Shown here: positions 26,312-40,136 of the stretch, piece by piece
Position numbering within the stretch: the first letter of the stretch is position 1
How the letters are laid out: the number at the start of each line of letters is the position of its first letter
From: Lagopus muta
Lineage: Eukaryota; Chordata; Aves; Galliformes; Phasianidae
Direction: 5' to 3'
NCBI RefSeq assembly: GCF_023343835.1
Contig: NC_064436.1
Location: 49,761,883-49,825,882 of the forward strand
Length of the DNA: 64,000 bases
Translations under genes and position numbers: made by a program
Notes under the pieces: generated by a model
The model's input: the letters and a program-made list of their open reading frames with translations, nothing else
Database searches by the model: none
What the model was told of the DNA's origin: nothing

Positions 26312-26640
26312 CAGAATCACGGAATCACAGAATCACAGAATTGTAGGGGTTGGAAGGGACCTCCAGATATCATCGAGTCCAACCCCCCTGCCAAAGCAGG
26401 TTCCCTACAGTAGGTCGCACAGGTAGGCATCCAGGCAGGTCTTGAACATCTCCAGAGAAGGAAACAGCAGCCTGAGAGACTGGGCAGCCTGTTCCAGTGC
26501 TCCGTCACCTCACTGTAAAGAAGTTCTTGCGCACATTTGTGCGGAACTTCCTATGCTGCAGTTTCCGGCCATCTCCCCTTGTCCTGTCTCCACTCACCAC
26601 TGAAAAGAGCCCAGCCTTGCCATTCTGCCTCCCACACCAT
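26312..26640 (-). repeat. CR1 LINE fragment (3' end)
   Basis: Inverted CR1 3' octamer repeats ('aatcacggaatcacagaatc') followed by 'ggttggaagggacctccaga' and 'tgccaaagcaggttccctac'. It is a well-preserved, probably young copy on the minus strand. The open frames inside it are parts of CR1. Confidence 0.95.
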
Positions 26641-27124
26641 CTACAGACTAACATCAATTCTATAAATAGGGTTATGGCTATTTACATAGATTTATATTAC
26701 TTTTCATGGTGACTTTTTTAGGTTAAAAGTGTAAGAAGTTCTTCTTTACGCATATTTAAATTGCATGATGTATTTTCAGAAACGAATCATACTATCTTTT
26801 TCATCTATTAAAAAAATTGACGTATGCTTTGTTTTTTTTGTGCTTCATATGGAATCATAAGCAGCAAAGCTGTGCACTAATAGCAGATTTTAAAAAGCAA
26901 TTTGGAACAGCAATGCTGGCAAATAATAACTGAGCAAGATTCTTTGTTTTCCTTCTGAAAGAGATTAGCTGTGTTATGGGGCAGCATATTATCACAAAAC
27001 TGCAGGCAATTTTTAAGTTGTTCCCATTCATAGTTCTTATGAGAACTTACAAGGATAGAAAGTTGACATTGTTACTGTTCTAAAATGAGGCTGCCAAGAA
27101 ACAGAGAAAGATAACATGACTTGA

Positions 27125-27280
27125 AAAGTCAGAGAGGTGGTGGATGTCCCATCCTTGGAAACATTCAAGGTCAGGCTGGATGGGGCTCTGAGCAACTTTT
27201 TTGAGCTGTTCATTGCAGGGGAGTTGGACTAGATGACATATAAGAGTCCTTTCCAACTCAAATGATTTTATGCTTTTGTA
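27125..27280 (+). repeat. CR1 LINE fragment (3' end)
   Basis: Contains 'gtggtggatgtcccatcctt', 'aaggtcaggctggatggggc' and 'gagtcctttccaactcaaat', the usual CR1 3' segment in plus orientation. Confidence 0.9.
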
Positions 27281-30200
27281 ACAGGTGAGAGATTTCTCAG
27301 ATCACTCAAGTTCATCTGTTTGCCACTTGGATGTCATGAGTTTTCTTAGGCTCTCATCAGCTTGTATGTAGGGCTCCTTCTTCCTTTCTGCAGGAGATCC
27401 AACCACTTCAGCATTAGACTTTCTATTGGGTTCACAAAACTTCATATTCTAGAAACAAAATGTTGTGGTCCCTTCCCATGAAAATTTAATGTCTGTGTTC
27501 CTGGAGGTGAAGTAATCTTTCAGATTGATCTGCTGGTACCCCTTTTGCTTTTATTATCTTATATATTCTGTATTGTAGAATAGAAAGCAGGAATGGAACA
27601 GCTTTGTAGATGTTCTAATCAGAACTCTGAGATAGTATATGAGATTCAGGACAGTTTTGATTGAAGTAATGTCTTTGATTAATCTCTGAGCCTGTCACTG
27701 AAAGAAAAAGATTAGGTGTCTTGAGAAACACCAAATAAGCTTGTTTCAGTGCTGTGCTGTATCAAAACAGTCTTGTTTTCATGGTCATAACACAGTCTTC
27801 CCTCAGAAGGACTGCTGGCATCCAGGTGAAGTGAATGCAGTATGTGGGATAAATACTCAGAACATGATTATTTAATGTTACGTGATATTGGATGGAAAGA
27901 TTATTTAAGAGTGTGGCTGGAGAAGGACTTGCTTGTGCCTGAAGAAACAAGAATTAGATCTGCATCTCGTCTTCCATTGCAAGTGGATTTTGAATAACAT
28001 TTCTCACAGGAATAGTCTCAAAGCTTAAGAAAAGCACTATCTGTTTTAGTCTTGCTTCAATTCCTGCAAAGAAACACTTCCTCCTTCAACCAAAAATGCA
28101 GCTCATTACTACTTATGTTTGTGGGTGGCTCAGTAGCTAGCAACATTGAAGTTACAGCTTGCAGGAAATTTTGCTGGCTGGAAGTGCATCTGGTTTCTTT
28201 GGATGTGAAAGGAGGCTGTGATCTACTTCTCTCATGAGTGCTAGGGTCATCTTCATTAAGTCTGTAGCACTTTGGTCTTTGGTGGCAAAGACTAGTTTGC
28301 TCAACAAGAAAGAGCTGGCTGCATTAAAGTACTGCACACGAACACCTAAGTACTGAGATTGAAAAACAATATGATTATTAAATTCAAAGAACTGACAAAG
28401 CTTTTCACAGATGTGATCAACTTGATAAAATCTGATTGGTTTGTTTGTTTGACAAGAAGGGTAGGGTGGAATATCAGAAGCCTCTTGATCAAAGAACATC
28501 AGCTTTCTATCACATTCTCAGTTGCTTCCCCAAAACACATGGATTGCGAATCACAAACACAGGAACTTGGAGTCAAGCCTGTAGTGAGGAAGGGTTCTAA
28601 CCTGAGATAAAAATCTGCCTTAGCTCCACTGGTGGTAGTGCTCACAGCTGTCCTTCTCCAGATCTGACTTCAGTCCTATTGTAAAAATGCCCTGGATCTC
28701 TGAGACCAGTTGGTAACTCAAGAGCCATGAGTTGTGTTCCTAAAGCTAACGTGTGCCAATTCCCCTGCATGCACATAAGCTTTTAAATCACTTGTGTTTT
28801 ACACTTCTAAATCTTGGCAGCCCAGGCTGTTGGGTGAGCTCTCAGTTTGGCCAAGGCACCTTCTCTGAGGTTGCACACTTCGTAGAGGAACACATTTGAA
28901 AATAACTCAGCTGCTGAGATGTTTTTCAAGCAAACCACTTTTCTTTGAGTGATGCTTTTTCTGGATTCCACGTAGCTGAATCTGCTTGTAGCAAACATCA
29001 ACCACAGCACAGTGTTTATCTGTTTTTTCTGTAATGACATTAGCTACACAGTAAGCGCAACAGAAGCTGTAAGGAGCAGGAAATAAGTAGTCTTCATTTT
29101 GTTTGTTAAGATTTCAGAAAGAAATAAATCTCATTTTTAACAAACAACATTGCATTCTGTGTCCATCATTTTTAAGGTGTGAAATATGAGAGGACTTTTC
29201 ATAGCATCCTATGTCTTAGTACCCTTGAGAGCTCTGAAATGAAGGTTTGATAAGATTCATTTTTTAATCCATCTATTTTACTGCTTTTAAATCTTCCTGG
29301 GAAGGACATGATTTAAAATGTTGTGGGGACAGGAGAAGATCTCTCTGTTAGCTATGTTAAACTTTGTCCCCAACATGCTCTATTCCTCATGACAGTGTAC
29401 TAAATCAAAGTAAGTAAAATATGGGTGATTTCTTTCTGAATGCTTAACAAAATGAAGTCTGGCAGTGTGGTGGTTACCAATGGACAGGAAGTAATTGGGA
29501 CTATGCATATCTCTAAGCATACACATACCAACAGGCACACAAGAAAATATTCAGCTGATAGAACTCTCAACAACTTCTGCATCCATATACCTTCGACCAA
29601 GGAGAATCTTTTCAGTCTAGGTAACTTGAATATCTCTGTATGTTTTCAAGAAAACTATTATTATTACATTTAGTGCTGAAGTTAAGAATCCTTCTCTATT
29701 TCTGCCGTCTTTCATTAAACCACCAATAGCAACTGTCCTGAAAAAAATGAATGAGTGAAGTTTCTCAGGTGCTGTAAGACAGTTCTCTGTTTATATGTGA
29801 CAGTTGTAGATGTATTTCCTAACTGCTGTCAAATGGTGACATAAGAATTACTGCAGAGTTCAAGGCTGTTGTTTATTTGGTTAGAAAGCACGAGCATTTT
29901 ATTCAGGGCAAACGTTTGCATTAGGAGGCTTTTCAGAGACAGGATGCTAGAATAAAGCCCTGGAGACCCAACTTCTTTTTCAGTCTCTTCTGGTGAGTCT
30001 TCATTACTAATTGCACTGTGACAAGAAATGTTTGCTCTCAGCTAAAACGAAGAGATTGTGTTGTGCTTTTAACTTATGAAGCACTACTTGCATCAACTTG
30101 TACTCTTAATGAACCCTACTGGCATCAACTATTATTTTAGCAGCTCTAAAATGCTATGAGATGTTTATCTGGGTCTGTTGCTTTTTTTTTTTTTAAAATC

Positions 30201-30978
30201 TGAGATGTCAGCAATGAATATTCTTTTCTGTGATAAATGAAAAGATAGAAACAAGAAGGTGCAATCCAGGAGAGCAGATCAGAAGAAGACAAGACTAAAT
30301 TGATATATTAAAGCTAGACTTCCTTTACTTAAAAAATTCAGCATGACAAACCATAAGGAAACTAACATTTCTGAATGCACCTGATTCAATGACAATTCCC
30401 TAAAACAATGTAGGGAAAAGAATTATTGCAGTAAGAATTAAAAGTGAACAAATAAGAGTCAATTCACTGTGCTCATTAAAACAGCCCTATATATGGTGAC
30501 CAGCCTATCTAAAGGTATTAGAACATTCAGCAAGGTGGTTTTGTTGATGGTTGGCCTGGAATCACTGTTATGCAGGGAAGGCTTTAGCTACATTTGTCCT
30601 TTGAGGCTGAAGCAAGCATGTCCCAAGGAGGGATTTTTCTCCAGCTATGTCTGTGTCCATCCCTTGGTAGTGGTCTGTCCTCCCCAGAGCAGACTGCTTC
30701 AGGGCTTGCTGGCCTCTCCAGTGCCACAGTCACACTTCCACCTTGCACTGATGAGAGCAGAGCAACAACCTCATGTGTATGGTTTGAAAAGTATTGTGAG
30801 CCCACTCATAATTTTTGTCCTCTGCCTTTTTAAAGGGAAGCAGTGTTGTATTCTCTGTCTCAGAAGGAGCATTAAAGGATTTCACAGCTGACTAAGGACA
30901 GAACAGTGTTCTGCCTTATTACGGGAAATTAGAGGGAGATGCTGAACTGACAGTTCTTGTTTGAAGCGCTGTCATTTT

Positions 30979-31178
30979 ATGAGGGAAGGGGAAGAGAAAA
31001 GGAAGGAGGGAGGGAGAGAAAGAGGGAAGGAAGGAGTGGGGAGAAGGAAAGAAGAAAGGAGTGAGGGAGGGAGAGAAGGAAGAGAGGAAAGTAGAGAGGA
31101 AGAAAGGAGGAAAAGGAAAGAAAGAAAGAACAGGAAAAACAGGAAGAAAATGGAGGGAAGAAGGGAGAAAGAGAAAAC
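30979..31178 (+). repeat. GA-rich polypurine tract, about 200 nt
   Basis: Degenerate GGGA, GGAA and GAAA units, almost wholly purine on the plus strand with only a handful of pyrimidine interruptions. The Glu/Lys/Arg-rich and Ser/Leu/Phe-rich open frames on the two strands are artefacts of this composition. Confidence 0.95.
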
Positions 31179-32112
31179 TGTCTTTCAGTCAACTGTCGTG
31201 GACATTTATTATTATTTTTTGAGTGTCCAGTGTCATGCTCTGGGCTGTCTTTAGATCAAGTTCACACAATTTGGTCATTGTTACCCTAAGCACTTTATTT
31301 ACTGCATCCGTCTCTTTGACAGTCAGTGCCCCAAAGGACAAGATGAAATAATCTTACTGTCCTGCCTCCCATTAATTCTCTTAGTAAAAGTGGTTGATGT
31401 GTCAAAGGCTGCATAATAGCTAATGAAAGTTCCGCATCAGCAATTGCCAACAATTTTAGTGTGCTTCCTTTTGCCATCAGCACTTTCATCTCCCTTTATA
31501 GAAAGCTTTCAGATCCTTGAATACGTAAAGTGCTTCACATCTCTGTATTTCTTTCTGAGTGACAGATAGCTGTGTAGTTAAGCAAGAGAAGTTGTTCTAC
31601 CAGTGAATGTATAATTTAAGGCACAATCTTATCTTCAGGTGAAATGAATTATAAAATTGGAACATAAGGTAGATGACAGGTAACTGACAGGGAGGATGCA
31701 CAGGGGAGGAACATATATGGCTAAAAAGATGAAAAGCACATTTACAGAAAATAAAATAAGTTGATGTATACTTTTCATCTCAGCAGTCCGAAAGCATGTG
31801 GACATGTCACCTCCCATGCAGCGCAAGAGATCAGCAAGTAAGCTTGCATGAGACAATTTGATGCCTACCCAGCTACATTCAGATTGGCATCACTGCTGTC
31901 ATTTCCTAAGGATATCTCCTTTCCTAGCAATGTAGAAATTCAGCTGTACAGAGTCCAGTCTAATACCACACTAACATCTAATGTGCTGGTCTATTTAGGA
32001 CATTACCTGCGTTTGGGCCCAGTCCCTTCTGCTTTCCCAAAAAGGTATTCAAATATCTTTATTGCAGAATTTAGTAGCACAGATAGGATAACTAAAAATA
32101 GTTTTGCTTTTC

Positions 32113-32226
32113 AGGGCCCTGGGCAGCCTGATCTAGTGGGTGGCAGCCCTGCCCACGGCAGAGATTTGGAAGTGGATAGTTTTTAACTATCCCTTCCAGT
32201 CCAAACCATTCTATGATTCCTTGATT
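32113..32226 (+). repeat. CR1 LINE fragment (3' end)
   Basis: Reads 'cagggccctgggcagcctga', 'ctagtgggtggcagccctgc' and 'cccttccagtccaaaccatt', then 'ctatgattccttgatt'. This is a CR1 3' end in plus orientation. Confidence 0.9.
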
Positions 32227-34020
32227 TTCCTTATGTGATTGTGACTTCACATAAATGTTCTCATATCTTAAAGAGCCCCTTGTTGTATGTTTTCAAGCAA
32301 GACACCCACACAAACAACAGAAGACACTAATTATGCAGTGGAAACAGTGAAACTGTTTAAAACATTCTAGTAGAGGAAGCACAGAGCAAGTGTGCTTGGA
32401 AGCAAGAGTGAGATTAGTTAGGCTCTTTTTGAAAACTGTATTTGTAAAGAACAATAGGTGTGATTTCAAATTGATGAGATCCTTCTAGATTTTTTGAAAA
32501 GCATCATTTGAGTGCTCAGAAGTGCTAAGTGTCTGCTGATGAGAGCCATAATAAAATTGGATGTGATGATGCTGAGTTCAGCCACATCTGGATTTTCCAG
32601 TTGGCCATTCTTGGAACATGAAATTTTATTTATGTATTATGCTTTCATGAATTCCCATAGATAGCAATGAAAAAAGATTTATGCCCATATGCAGTTCTAA
32701 ATTCCTTTGAGGACTACATAAAGTTACTTGATCTGAAATTAAATTATTTTTTTTAAGTATCACAAAAGATAATTCTCCTACTGTTTCTGCTCTTTTAATA
32801 GATTCAAATCTTTATTACTCATTTAAATTAAAACTCCTTTTAGAAAGAAAAAGCTCACAGAATCAGACTGCTGAGCGCATTCCAGGGTACTTGGCATGAC
32901 TATTGGTCTCAGCTTAAAGTGCACACTGTTTCCAAGACAGACATTTGAAAGTTTCTGAAGGGAAGCAGTCCTGCATGCTTGCAGAACGGGACTGTAACAG
33001 GCACTGTACAGTCTGTTTGAAACCTCTGTTCCATTAGATGGCATCAATTTTTGATGCATTGTATCCTGCCTACACATTTGCTAGATTGCTTCAGCAGCTG
33101 CTGCCTCCAGTATGATTTCACAGCCAAAGAAACACTTCTTATCCTAGTTCTCACAGCGTAAAGGAAAAGAGAGACAGATGTTATTCAGCCCTCAGCTACA
33201 TGAACTACCAGAATGGGTGACAAGCTGCATTTGCTTTTTCACTCAGTGGAGAGTAAGTACTAAAGAAATGCAGCACATTTTTTCCCAAGCACTTTTTAGT
33301 TTCCTGAAAACTAAAACTGAGCTTGATTTGGATCTGGGCATTTTCACATCTTGTCTCTGCATCACATGCATCTTCAGGAGCTGCAGTCCAGCTTTCAAAA
33401 GACTCACTGATGATTACCATACATATACAAGTATACTACGTGAAATGAAATTGGGCACAGGTCTGCAAGTTTTCATAAGGATAATTTAACTTCTGGCTGA
33501 GCAGCACTAAGTAAGAATTACTTAATTAACTTCTGAACACTCTGCAGCAGGTGGATCAGTTCACAAAGAGACATCCAGGAGTTGACACTGAGAGTCTGTG
33601 GTATTTAGGCAGTTATTACACAGAACACTCCTCATCTTGCTGCCAGGAGAGGAGATGAAATAACTGAACAAGTTCCACTCTCAAGGAGACGATCATCACC
33701 TACCTTTAAAAGAGAGTTCCACAGTGAACTGTATGGAGACAGCAGAAGCCCAGTTTGAAGTACTTTACATCTTACTGGCTCACTGAGCTGGGTGTATGTG
33801 GCCAGTGCTCTCCCATGCAGCTTCTCTCTGCCTACTGGATGCTTTTAGACAGCCCCATGCTGCCAACGTTCCCTGAAAATGAGGGCCTGTGGTTCTTTCT
33901 GGAGTTCCTCTACCCAAGGACCAGGTACCTGAACCATCATTCTATTGATAGGTGTCTTTTGTAGCTCTTTACCTCCAATCTGGTGTATATCCTCTGTGTA
34001 AATAACTGCTTAGTTAGATT

Positions 34021-34083
34021 TTTTATTTTTTATTTTTTATTTTTTTTGCTTTTTTGCCTTTCTTTGCTTTTCTTTTCCTTTTG
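34021..34083 (+). repeat. (TTTTTA)n / T-rich simple repeat
   Basis: Tandem TTTTTA units followed by TTTTGC/TTTCC pyrimidine-rich sequence. Confidence 0.85.
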
Positions 34084-35786
34084 TAACAGAGGAAAAGTAA
34101 TTACTGTAAATGTGAAAGAAATGTAGCATTGTGAAGGGCACTGCATTGACATTTAAGAAAATACTGCTTTTTAACCTCCTCTTATTTCTGATATTAATGT
34201 TTTTTTTCATTTCAGGTGGTACCATATGAAATACAATTTCTATTGCATGAAAGAAAGAAACAATACACCACAGAAGACAGCATCTCTATTTCCAGTTTGG
34301 GAATTCTGTTATCCATCTTTTTAGGAGAATGCCAGCTGTGCAGTTTAGTTGAGAAACTTCATTTTATCTAACAGAACTACTTGGTATTAAGAAAATATGA
34401 ATAATGGACGAACACACTTTGCTTTAGAATCAACTTCAGCAGTAAATTATGGATTCCCATCTATTTTCTGTTTGTTCAAGGTTTATGCTTAATCATAAGG
34501 TCCTGAAATAATCCACGCAATAATTTGTTTTTCTAACTGGGAGGAAATTTATATTCTCCATAGAATGAAATACTGATAAAAGATAGAAATCAACCTATGT
34601 TTTCATGAAATGAGTATAGTTTTCAGCTTTTTTAAATCTCTAGGTGACTGAGATGCATAAGAAAAATCATTTCTGGCTGTTGAGGAAGATGGCCAACAGA
34701 ATATAGAAGAAGAGAGTTCTGCAGTACGTTTTAATTTCTGCAGCAAACTAGGAAGACTTTCATAAATTCTGCAACATCTCAGGGGATAAAGAAAAAAAGC
34801 GTGGAAAATTTGTACGTTTGGCTTAAATCCACTAAATCATTATTACTGTTTTATTTTATAAGCCATTAAGATGCCAAATGGGTTTTGTACTTTTTGAAAA
34901 ATTGCATTTCTATTTTTTGGATTAGCTTAGGTCATTAGCATTCAAACTCATTATCTCCTGGAACTTTTCCTTACTTTCCATTTATTACTGCTCCTCTGAG
35001 CATAATGGAGCTCTTTGGGCTGAGCAGGGTCCCAAAGTCATTCGGCTCTAACACGTTATTTGTGCGTATAATCTAACCATAAATTAGTAGGCAGAGACAG
35101 AAATTGCAGAGCTAGGGCTTCAGACTCCCTTGTGCTAAATCCATCAGGATGAACAGATTGTAAACTGCCCGCTGCAAATATGATATGCAGCAATTTAGCG
35201 TCACGTTAATACTTCATAACCTCCATCCCTTACATTTATATAGCTTTTCCCTCCTGAAGCTTTCTGAAATTGCTTCTCCAGCCACTGCACTGCATGATGC
35301 AGTTCAGATTTAATAGGAATAGTTGTGAACATTAGCTTCAGAATAATTTGAGCCCATATGGGTTTTTTTAAGTTTAGTTGTGCAAAACTGTAGCATTTGT
35401 TTCTGTTGTTTGTTACCATCTTGTAAAAAAAAGTCAAAGAAAAATACTGACTTTCTTGATGTAGGGGCTTTTCAGTTTCATTGCTTATCTATGGTAATAA
35501 CTTAAAGCTTTTCAGAAATTGATTTTTTAATGTGATCTATAAAATAAACCTCTTTTTTTCCCCCCTTTCTGTGGAACCGCTACTTCCAGATGGAAGGGAA
35601 ATACCTATCAAAAGTCACTGTAGAATTGCTAAGGCCATTTGAGTCAGTTTTTGAATGCTTCAGATGATGGCACTATCTATCACTCTTCCCCTTCAGTAAT
35701 CCTGGGATTTTGGTGATAGAGATAGCCCTGCTCCTTGTGACCTCAATTTAATTTCCTTTCTCCTGTAATTTATTTCTTCTCTCTCT

Positions 35787-35803
35787 TGTTGTTGTTGTTG
35801 TTG
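35787..35803 (+). repeat. (TTG)n microsatellite
   Basis: Five to six tandem TTG units within a pyrimidine-rich stretch. Confidence 0.8.
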
Positions 35804-38800
35804 CCTATAGCCTCCTCCTTTTTTTCTCCTTGGAGGGAGGAATTGTGACTTTATTACCCACAGTTATCCAACGGCTTTCTAAGTGTTTTACTACTTTGAA
35901 AGTTTGCATCTCCTGAGTTACCACTGCGAGACACCAAGAACAAGAAAAAGCTTTTAATCTCTCTCTTGAGTAGAGCTTACCTTGTTTTGCAGGTAGGATC
36001 CAAACTGTAGGAAAGCAGAGGCTCTTCTCTCAGTCTCTCACAGGACACATGCCCCAGGCACATTGGCTCTCTCTTGAGCTCACCCCAGTTTACTGATGCT
36101 TCACTTCCAAACCAGAAGCAATCATGTGGGAGCGGGCTCATGAGTGCCAAGGTGGATTATCAGCTCACTTGAGCTGCTGGCAGTGCTCTCTCTAATACAG
36201 CTGAGGAGACCGTTGGCCAACCCAACTTGCTCTCTTCCAAGGCTTCTTGGTCCCTGTTGGAGAGCTGCTTCCCAGTCAGTCTGTCTGCTGGAGTGGAGAC
36301 AGTTCTTCCATGTTACCCACAAAGAAGCATGATTCAAGGGTGCGTGTATACAAGCTCCCTTGATTTCCTCTCCTGGATAGGAAGGTCATGCTGTTAAAAG
36401 TTGCCTTTTCATGAGGATCTTCCTGCTCATTACTCTTTTTCACTTCTGCATTTGAAAATAAAAAGCTTTTCTAGGTTTTGAGAGTGTTGTGAGAATGAAT
36501 GTTTTTGCCATGGAGGCCATCTATGTATGGCATGAAAACAACCAGGAGCAGCTCTGTAGCCAGACTCATTCCTGGACCTTGAGGAAGCGTCTCATTTATT
36601 CAGGGCAACCTGCTTCCTGCTGGTGATGGAGCTGGCACAGGCATAGGGCAGGCTGCTGGGTAGGGGCAGGGTTAAGGTGTCCCACTGAAGGAATCACTCC
36701 TTTGACTGTTTCCTGAACCTGTTTAATTCCACTGAAGGAAGAAGGAGGGGGCTAAAAAGCAACTGATTTGCTCAGTCATCTTAACCCCCTGTCTTCATCC
36801 TGAGTTTTTTGGAAACTGAATATGTGAAGAGAAGAAGGATGTCTTGGTGCAGCCTCTCAGGTACAAGGTGAGGGCTAGGAGGAAGAACCTCAGAAGCTGG
36901 TGGGGGAAGTAGGTGTGGAGGTGAGGTGGAGCAGAATGAACAAAAATGACAGAAAGGCAGAGCTGATGGCATACAGGATTGTGTGAAATAGTCATGGGGT
37001 GAGAGGGAGAACTGATGAGGGGACTGAAGGAAAGATGCTCTGTCACCTTAAGAATAAGAATAGTAAAGGCAGCTGATACAGTGAGATAAGCCAGGGCAGT
37101 AAGAATAACAGTTTTACAAGTCTAGTGAATGGCTTGAGAGTCATTTAAAGGTGTGTAAAAGTTGTTTGATTTACCCAGCATTCTGGCTTTCATTTAAGTG
37201 ACACTGTCTGACTCCAGATCTGGCACCTTTTGTTGAATGCCTTTCAGCTTCACCCCTTTAGCACAGAAGAGGAATAGCTTACATTTGTTTGAGTAATGCC
37301 TTCACCCCTTCCTCTTTGCAGCAGCAGCAAATTCAGTTCACTAAGAATTACAGTGAGGCCTTGCTACAGACTTTTTAGACTCTTTTGCCCATTATTGTAC
37401 TATTAAAGAAGAAATATTCTTTCACTCATTTGAAAGGCAAAATGAATAGCTGGTGCTCTTTCTTGAGTCTATTAGAGCATCTATCCCAAAGATGGTAAAG
37501 AGAAGCTGTGAAAAGGAGATCAAAGTGGGTAGGCTAATAAGTTCTTAGCAGATCTGTGCTCAGAGACTTTTGGGGTACAGGTGATAAAGGGAGAATGAGC
37601 ACTGCAGATCTAGCACAATCAAATTAACTGTCTTCTTTCCTTTCAGCTTCACTGCCTTTAATGTTCTTGTCTTTGCCTTACTTCCTTCATCTCCACACAG
37701 ATTTTTCCTTTACTTCAGAAGTGCTGTTATTCCAGTTCTGCTGGAACTAATCAGATGTCATCTCCTGTTTATTTTGAACAATGCTGAAGAATTCTTTGAA
37801 AGACTCTTTTCTCTAGTACAACCTTGAAAATTATCTCTGTTTTCAGACAGTATGCCCTTTTTTGCCTTTGAAAAATATCTTTCCTCTTCCATCTGTTTAA
37901 TACAGGTCAATTTTTGAGATTTTATTGTCTTTCTTTTTTTTTTTTAATGCAAAACAGCACACCATCAGCAATACAATTCTATAAGCACAGCATTGTGAGT
38001 GCTGAGGTTGGTATCTGAGCATAGAAAACGTACAGGCTGCACAATAAAGCAGCTGTTCATATTTTCATATTCTCAGCAACAAAGGTTGACCTGAAACAGA
38101 AAAAAATGCGTCAAGTCCAGAGGGCTTTCCAGTCAGACTATGAATCTCAAAGTAGGTCAGACTGGCTGAGGGTGTCACTTTAAGCCTTGCTCTCAGATGG
38201 TTTTTAAAAGAACTCAGGAAAGTAGTTTTCCACTCTTTACATTCTTTTGAGACTAACAGAAAGGACAGGGCTGTCATTTGAGATAGAAGCAGAATGTCTC
38301 GAAGATAATCCTATGAGCAGGGTGGCTGCTTGTGTGCTAAAAACCACTTCTCTGATTCTGAAAAAAAAGGGGGGAGGGATGAAAATCTGTATTTGTCACT
38401 CAAAATACTGTGGGGTTTCAGACTCATTCAGATCACTGTGAATTCTGACCAGTGGGTGACACTGGAGACATTAAAAAGATGTCAAGTTGTAGTAAGTGTA
38501 ATTTTGTATATAAAGGCATATTTTAGAGAATGATATTAAGGGTGATCTAAGCAACATGAAAGAAGTAGAAGAGACAGTTCTTTGGTGGCTGTCTGAAGCA
38601 ATGGATGCTGGAGCATAGGAACAAATCACGGGGAAGAGATGTACATGACATGTACAAGACATGAACAGACTACACCCAGTAGTTCAACAAATGCCAGAGC
38701 ACACTCACTGTTCCGACTAGGAAAAAGGTGAAAGAAGGAAGAATTTCCCATGAAAGTTTATGGCAACGTCTGTCTTTGTCAGGCTCTCAATAAAATCCCC

Positions 38801-39928
38801 TCAGTCAATCCAAAGGTACATCACAAAATCAGAAATACTTCACTCAGTACACTTCTCATCACGTTATTCTTTATAACACTTTTTGGTACGCTGTCCCAGT
38901 TCTGTATCTCAAATGATTTGACTGATGGAAATATACAAGCCAATGTAAATAAAATATTCTGGTTACATATATGTAGTGCTTTCTAATAAAATAGTATTTG
39001 CCTAAAATTGATTTAAAGATTCAGCATTACAGTTCTCTTGGGATAAATCTGAGATCACATGGAGTATCTCTAAGTTTGTACTGTGCCCTGTTCCTGTTCC
39101 TATCCTGTTTGGATGTGAGCACACAGTGCTACACATTATTTTTATAACTCCTTTTACTTCAGGGCAAAGAACTTTATTCAGTACATACATAATTTAAGCA
39201 AGACAGTGAAACCTCTCACAAGGAATAGCTCAGACAAGCAATCTTTGTCTTAAGAATGTCCCTCAACCATTTAAACATTATCCCCTGAGGATTCTAATAC
39301 AGTATTGTTCAGCCCCCGCTAAAAAGCACCACTATTAGTTATCACGTTTTTCTGGCAGGCTTAACACTATATATTCTGCACTGTATTTCAGAGGAAAACA
39401 AAAGCTCCATAAGGAAAAGTAACCAGTACAGGAGCTGTATAAAAGAGCTATTGGTACATCCCTTGGACCATTCCCTGGGCAGTAATACCGTGCTTACAGG
39501 TACCTGCCACAGAGCTCTATTCCAAGAGCGGCAGCAAGGCTTCCTGACAAAAGATTATGATTGAGTTAAAGTAAGAGTAAGTCCAAGTTGTAATGATTGA
39601 GAGCTGAAAACACCAGGCTTTCTTGACAGTCCTTGAAAAATAAACAAGTTTTTAACCAGATCTCATATTCTGCTTGCCAGCACAGAACAGGAAAAAATGC
39701 TTTACACAAAAGAACTTTTTACAAGTTTCTTGTTGTTTTAATTGGTGTCCAGATATTTAGAACTGAAAACTGCTCATGGTCAAGTACATGGAGAAAGCAT
39801 GTGGTCTTCAGTAATCCACATTGAGGAGAGTTGATCTGGGCCCATGTGTATACAGGAGTCACTCCTGGTCACATACGTGCATGCGTGTTTCTTCCAGCAA
39901 CCAGACAGTTCTACCATAGAGGAGAATG

Positions 39929-39934
39929 TTTATT
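39929..39934 (-). terminator. Candidate FAM114A1 polyadenylation signal
   Basis: Plus-strand 'tttatt' is AATAAA on the minus strand. Reading down from the FAM114A1 stop at 41739, it is the first canonical AATAAA I find, implying a 3'UTR of about 1.8 kb. A variant signal nearer the stop cannot be excluded. Confidence 0.4.
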
Positions 39935-40109
39935 CCTCTCAAAGTGCAGAGGCCAGAGAAACATCGAGTTAAAAAAAAATCTCATTTGAAAACACAAATC
40001 CAGAAATAAAGCAAAGTCAGATGGAAGCAGCACAGATACCATGGTTGGAGGGAGCTGTATCCTACCTCAGGCTGCTGAGTCTGCTCACCAGTTACATTTT
40101 CCAGTGTCC

Positions 40110-40136
40110 TTTTTTTTTTTTAAAAAAAAAAAAAAA
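40110..40136. repeat. T12-A15 homopolymer inverted repeat
   Basis: Twelve T directly followed by fifteen A. It could form an A/U hairpin if transcribed. It lies inside the probable FAM114A1 3'UTR and bounds the end of the 40120-40446 frame. Confidence 0.85.

Larger units (their letters stand above)
26641..39900. other. Convergent intergenic region between TMEM156 and FAM114A1
   Basis: About 13 kb with no recognised gene. It holds CR1 fragments at 27125-27280 and 32113-32226, a GA-rich tract at 30979-31178, T-rich repeats at 34021-34083 and a (TTG)n at 35787-35803. Open frames here are short or lack an ATG and show no family signature. Confidence 0.6.

Noticed and set aside
30469..30891. A 140-codon plus-strand frame in the intergenic region
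   Set aside because: Starts at GTG, overlaps open frames on the other strand, and shows no domain, so probably chance.
30961..31254. Glu/Arg/Lys-rich frame and the Ser/Leu/Phe-rich frame opposite
   Set aside because: Both are translations of the GA-rich simple repeat.
34217..34240. Possible alternative last TMEM156 exon after TTTCAG at 34216
   Set aside because: The phase-1 frame would stop after four codons and a better candidate exists at 26100; kept only as a possibility.
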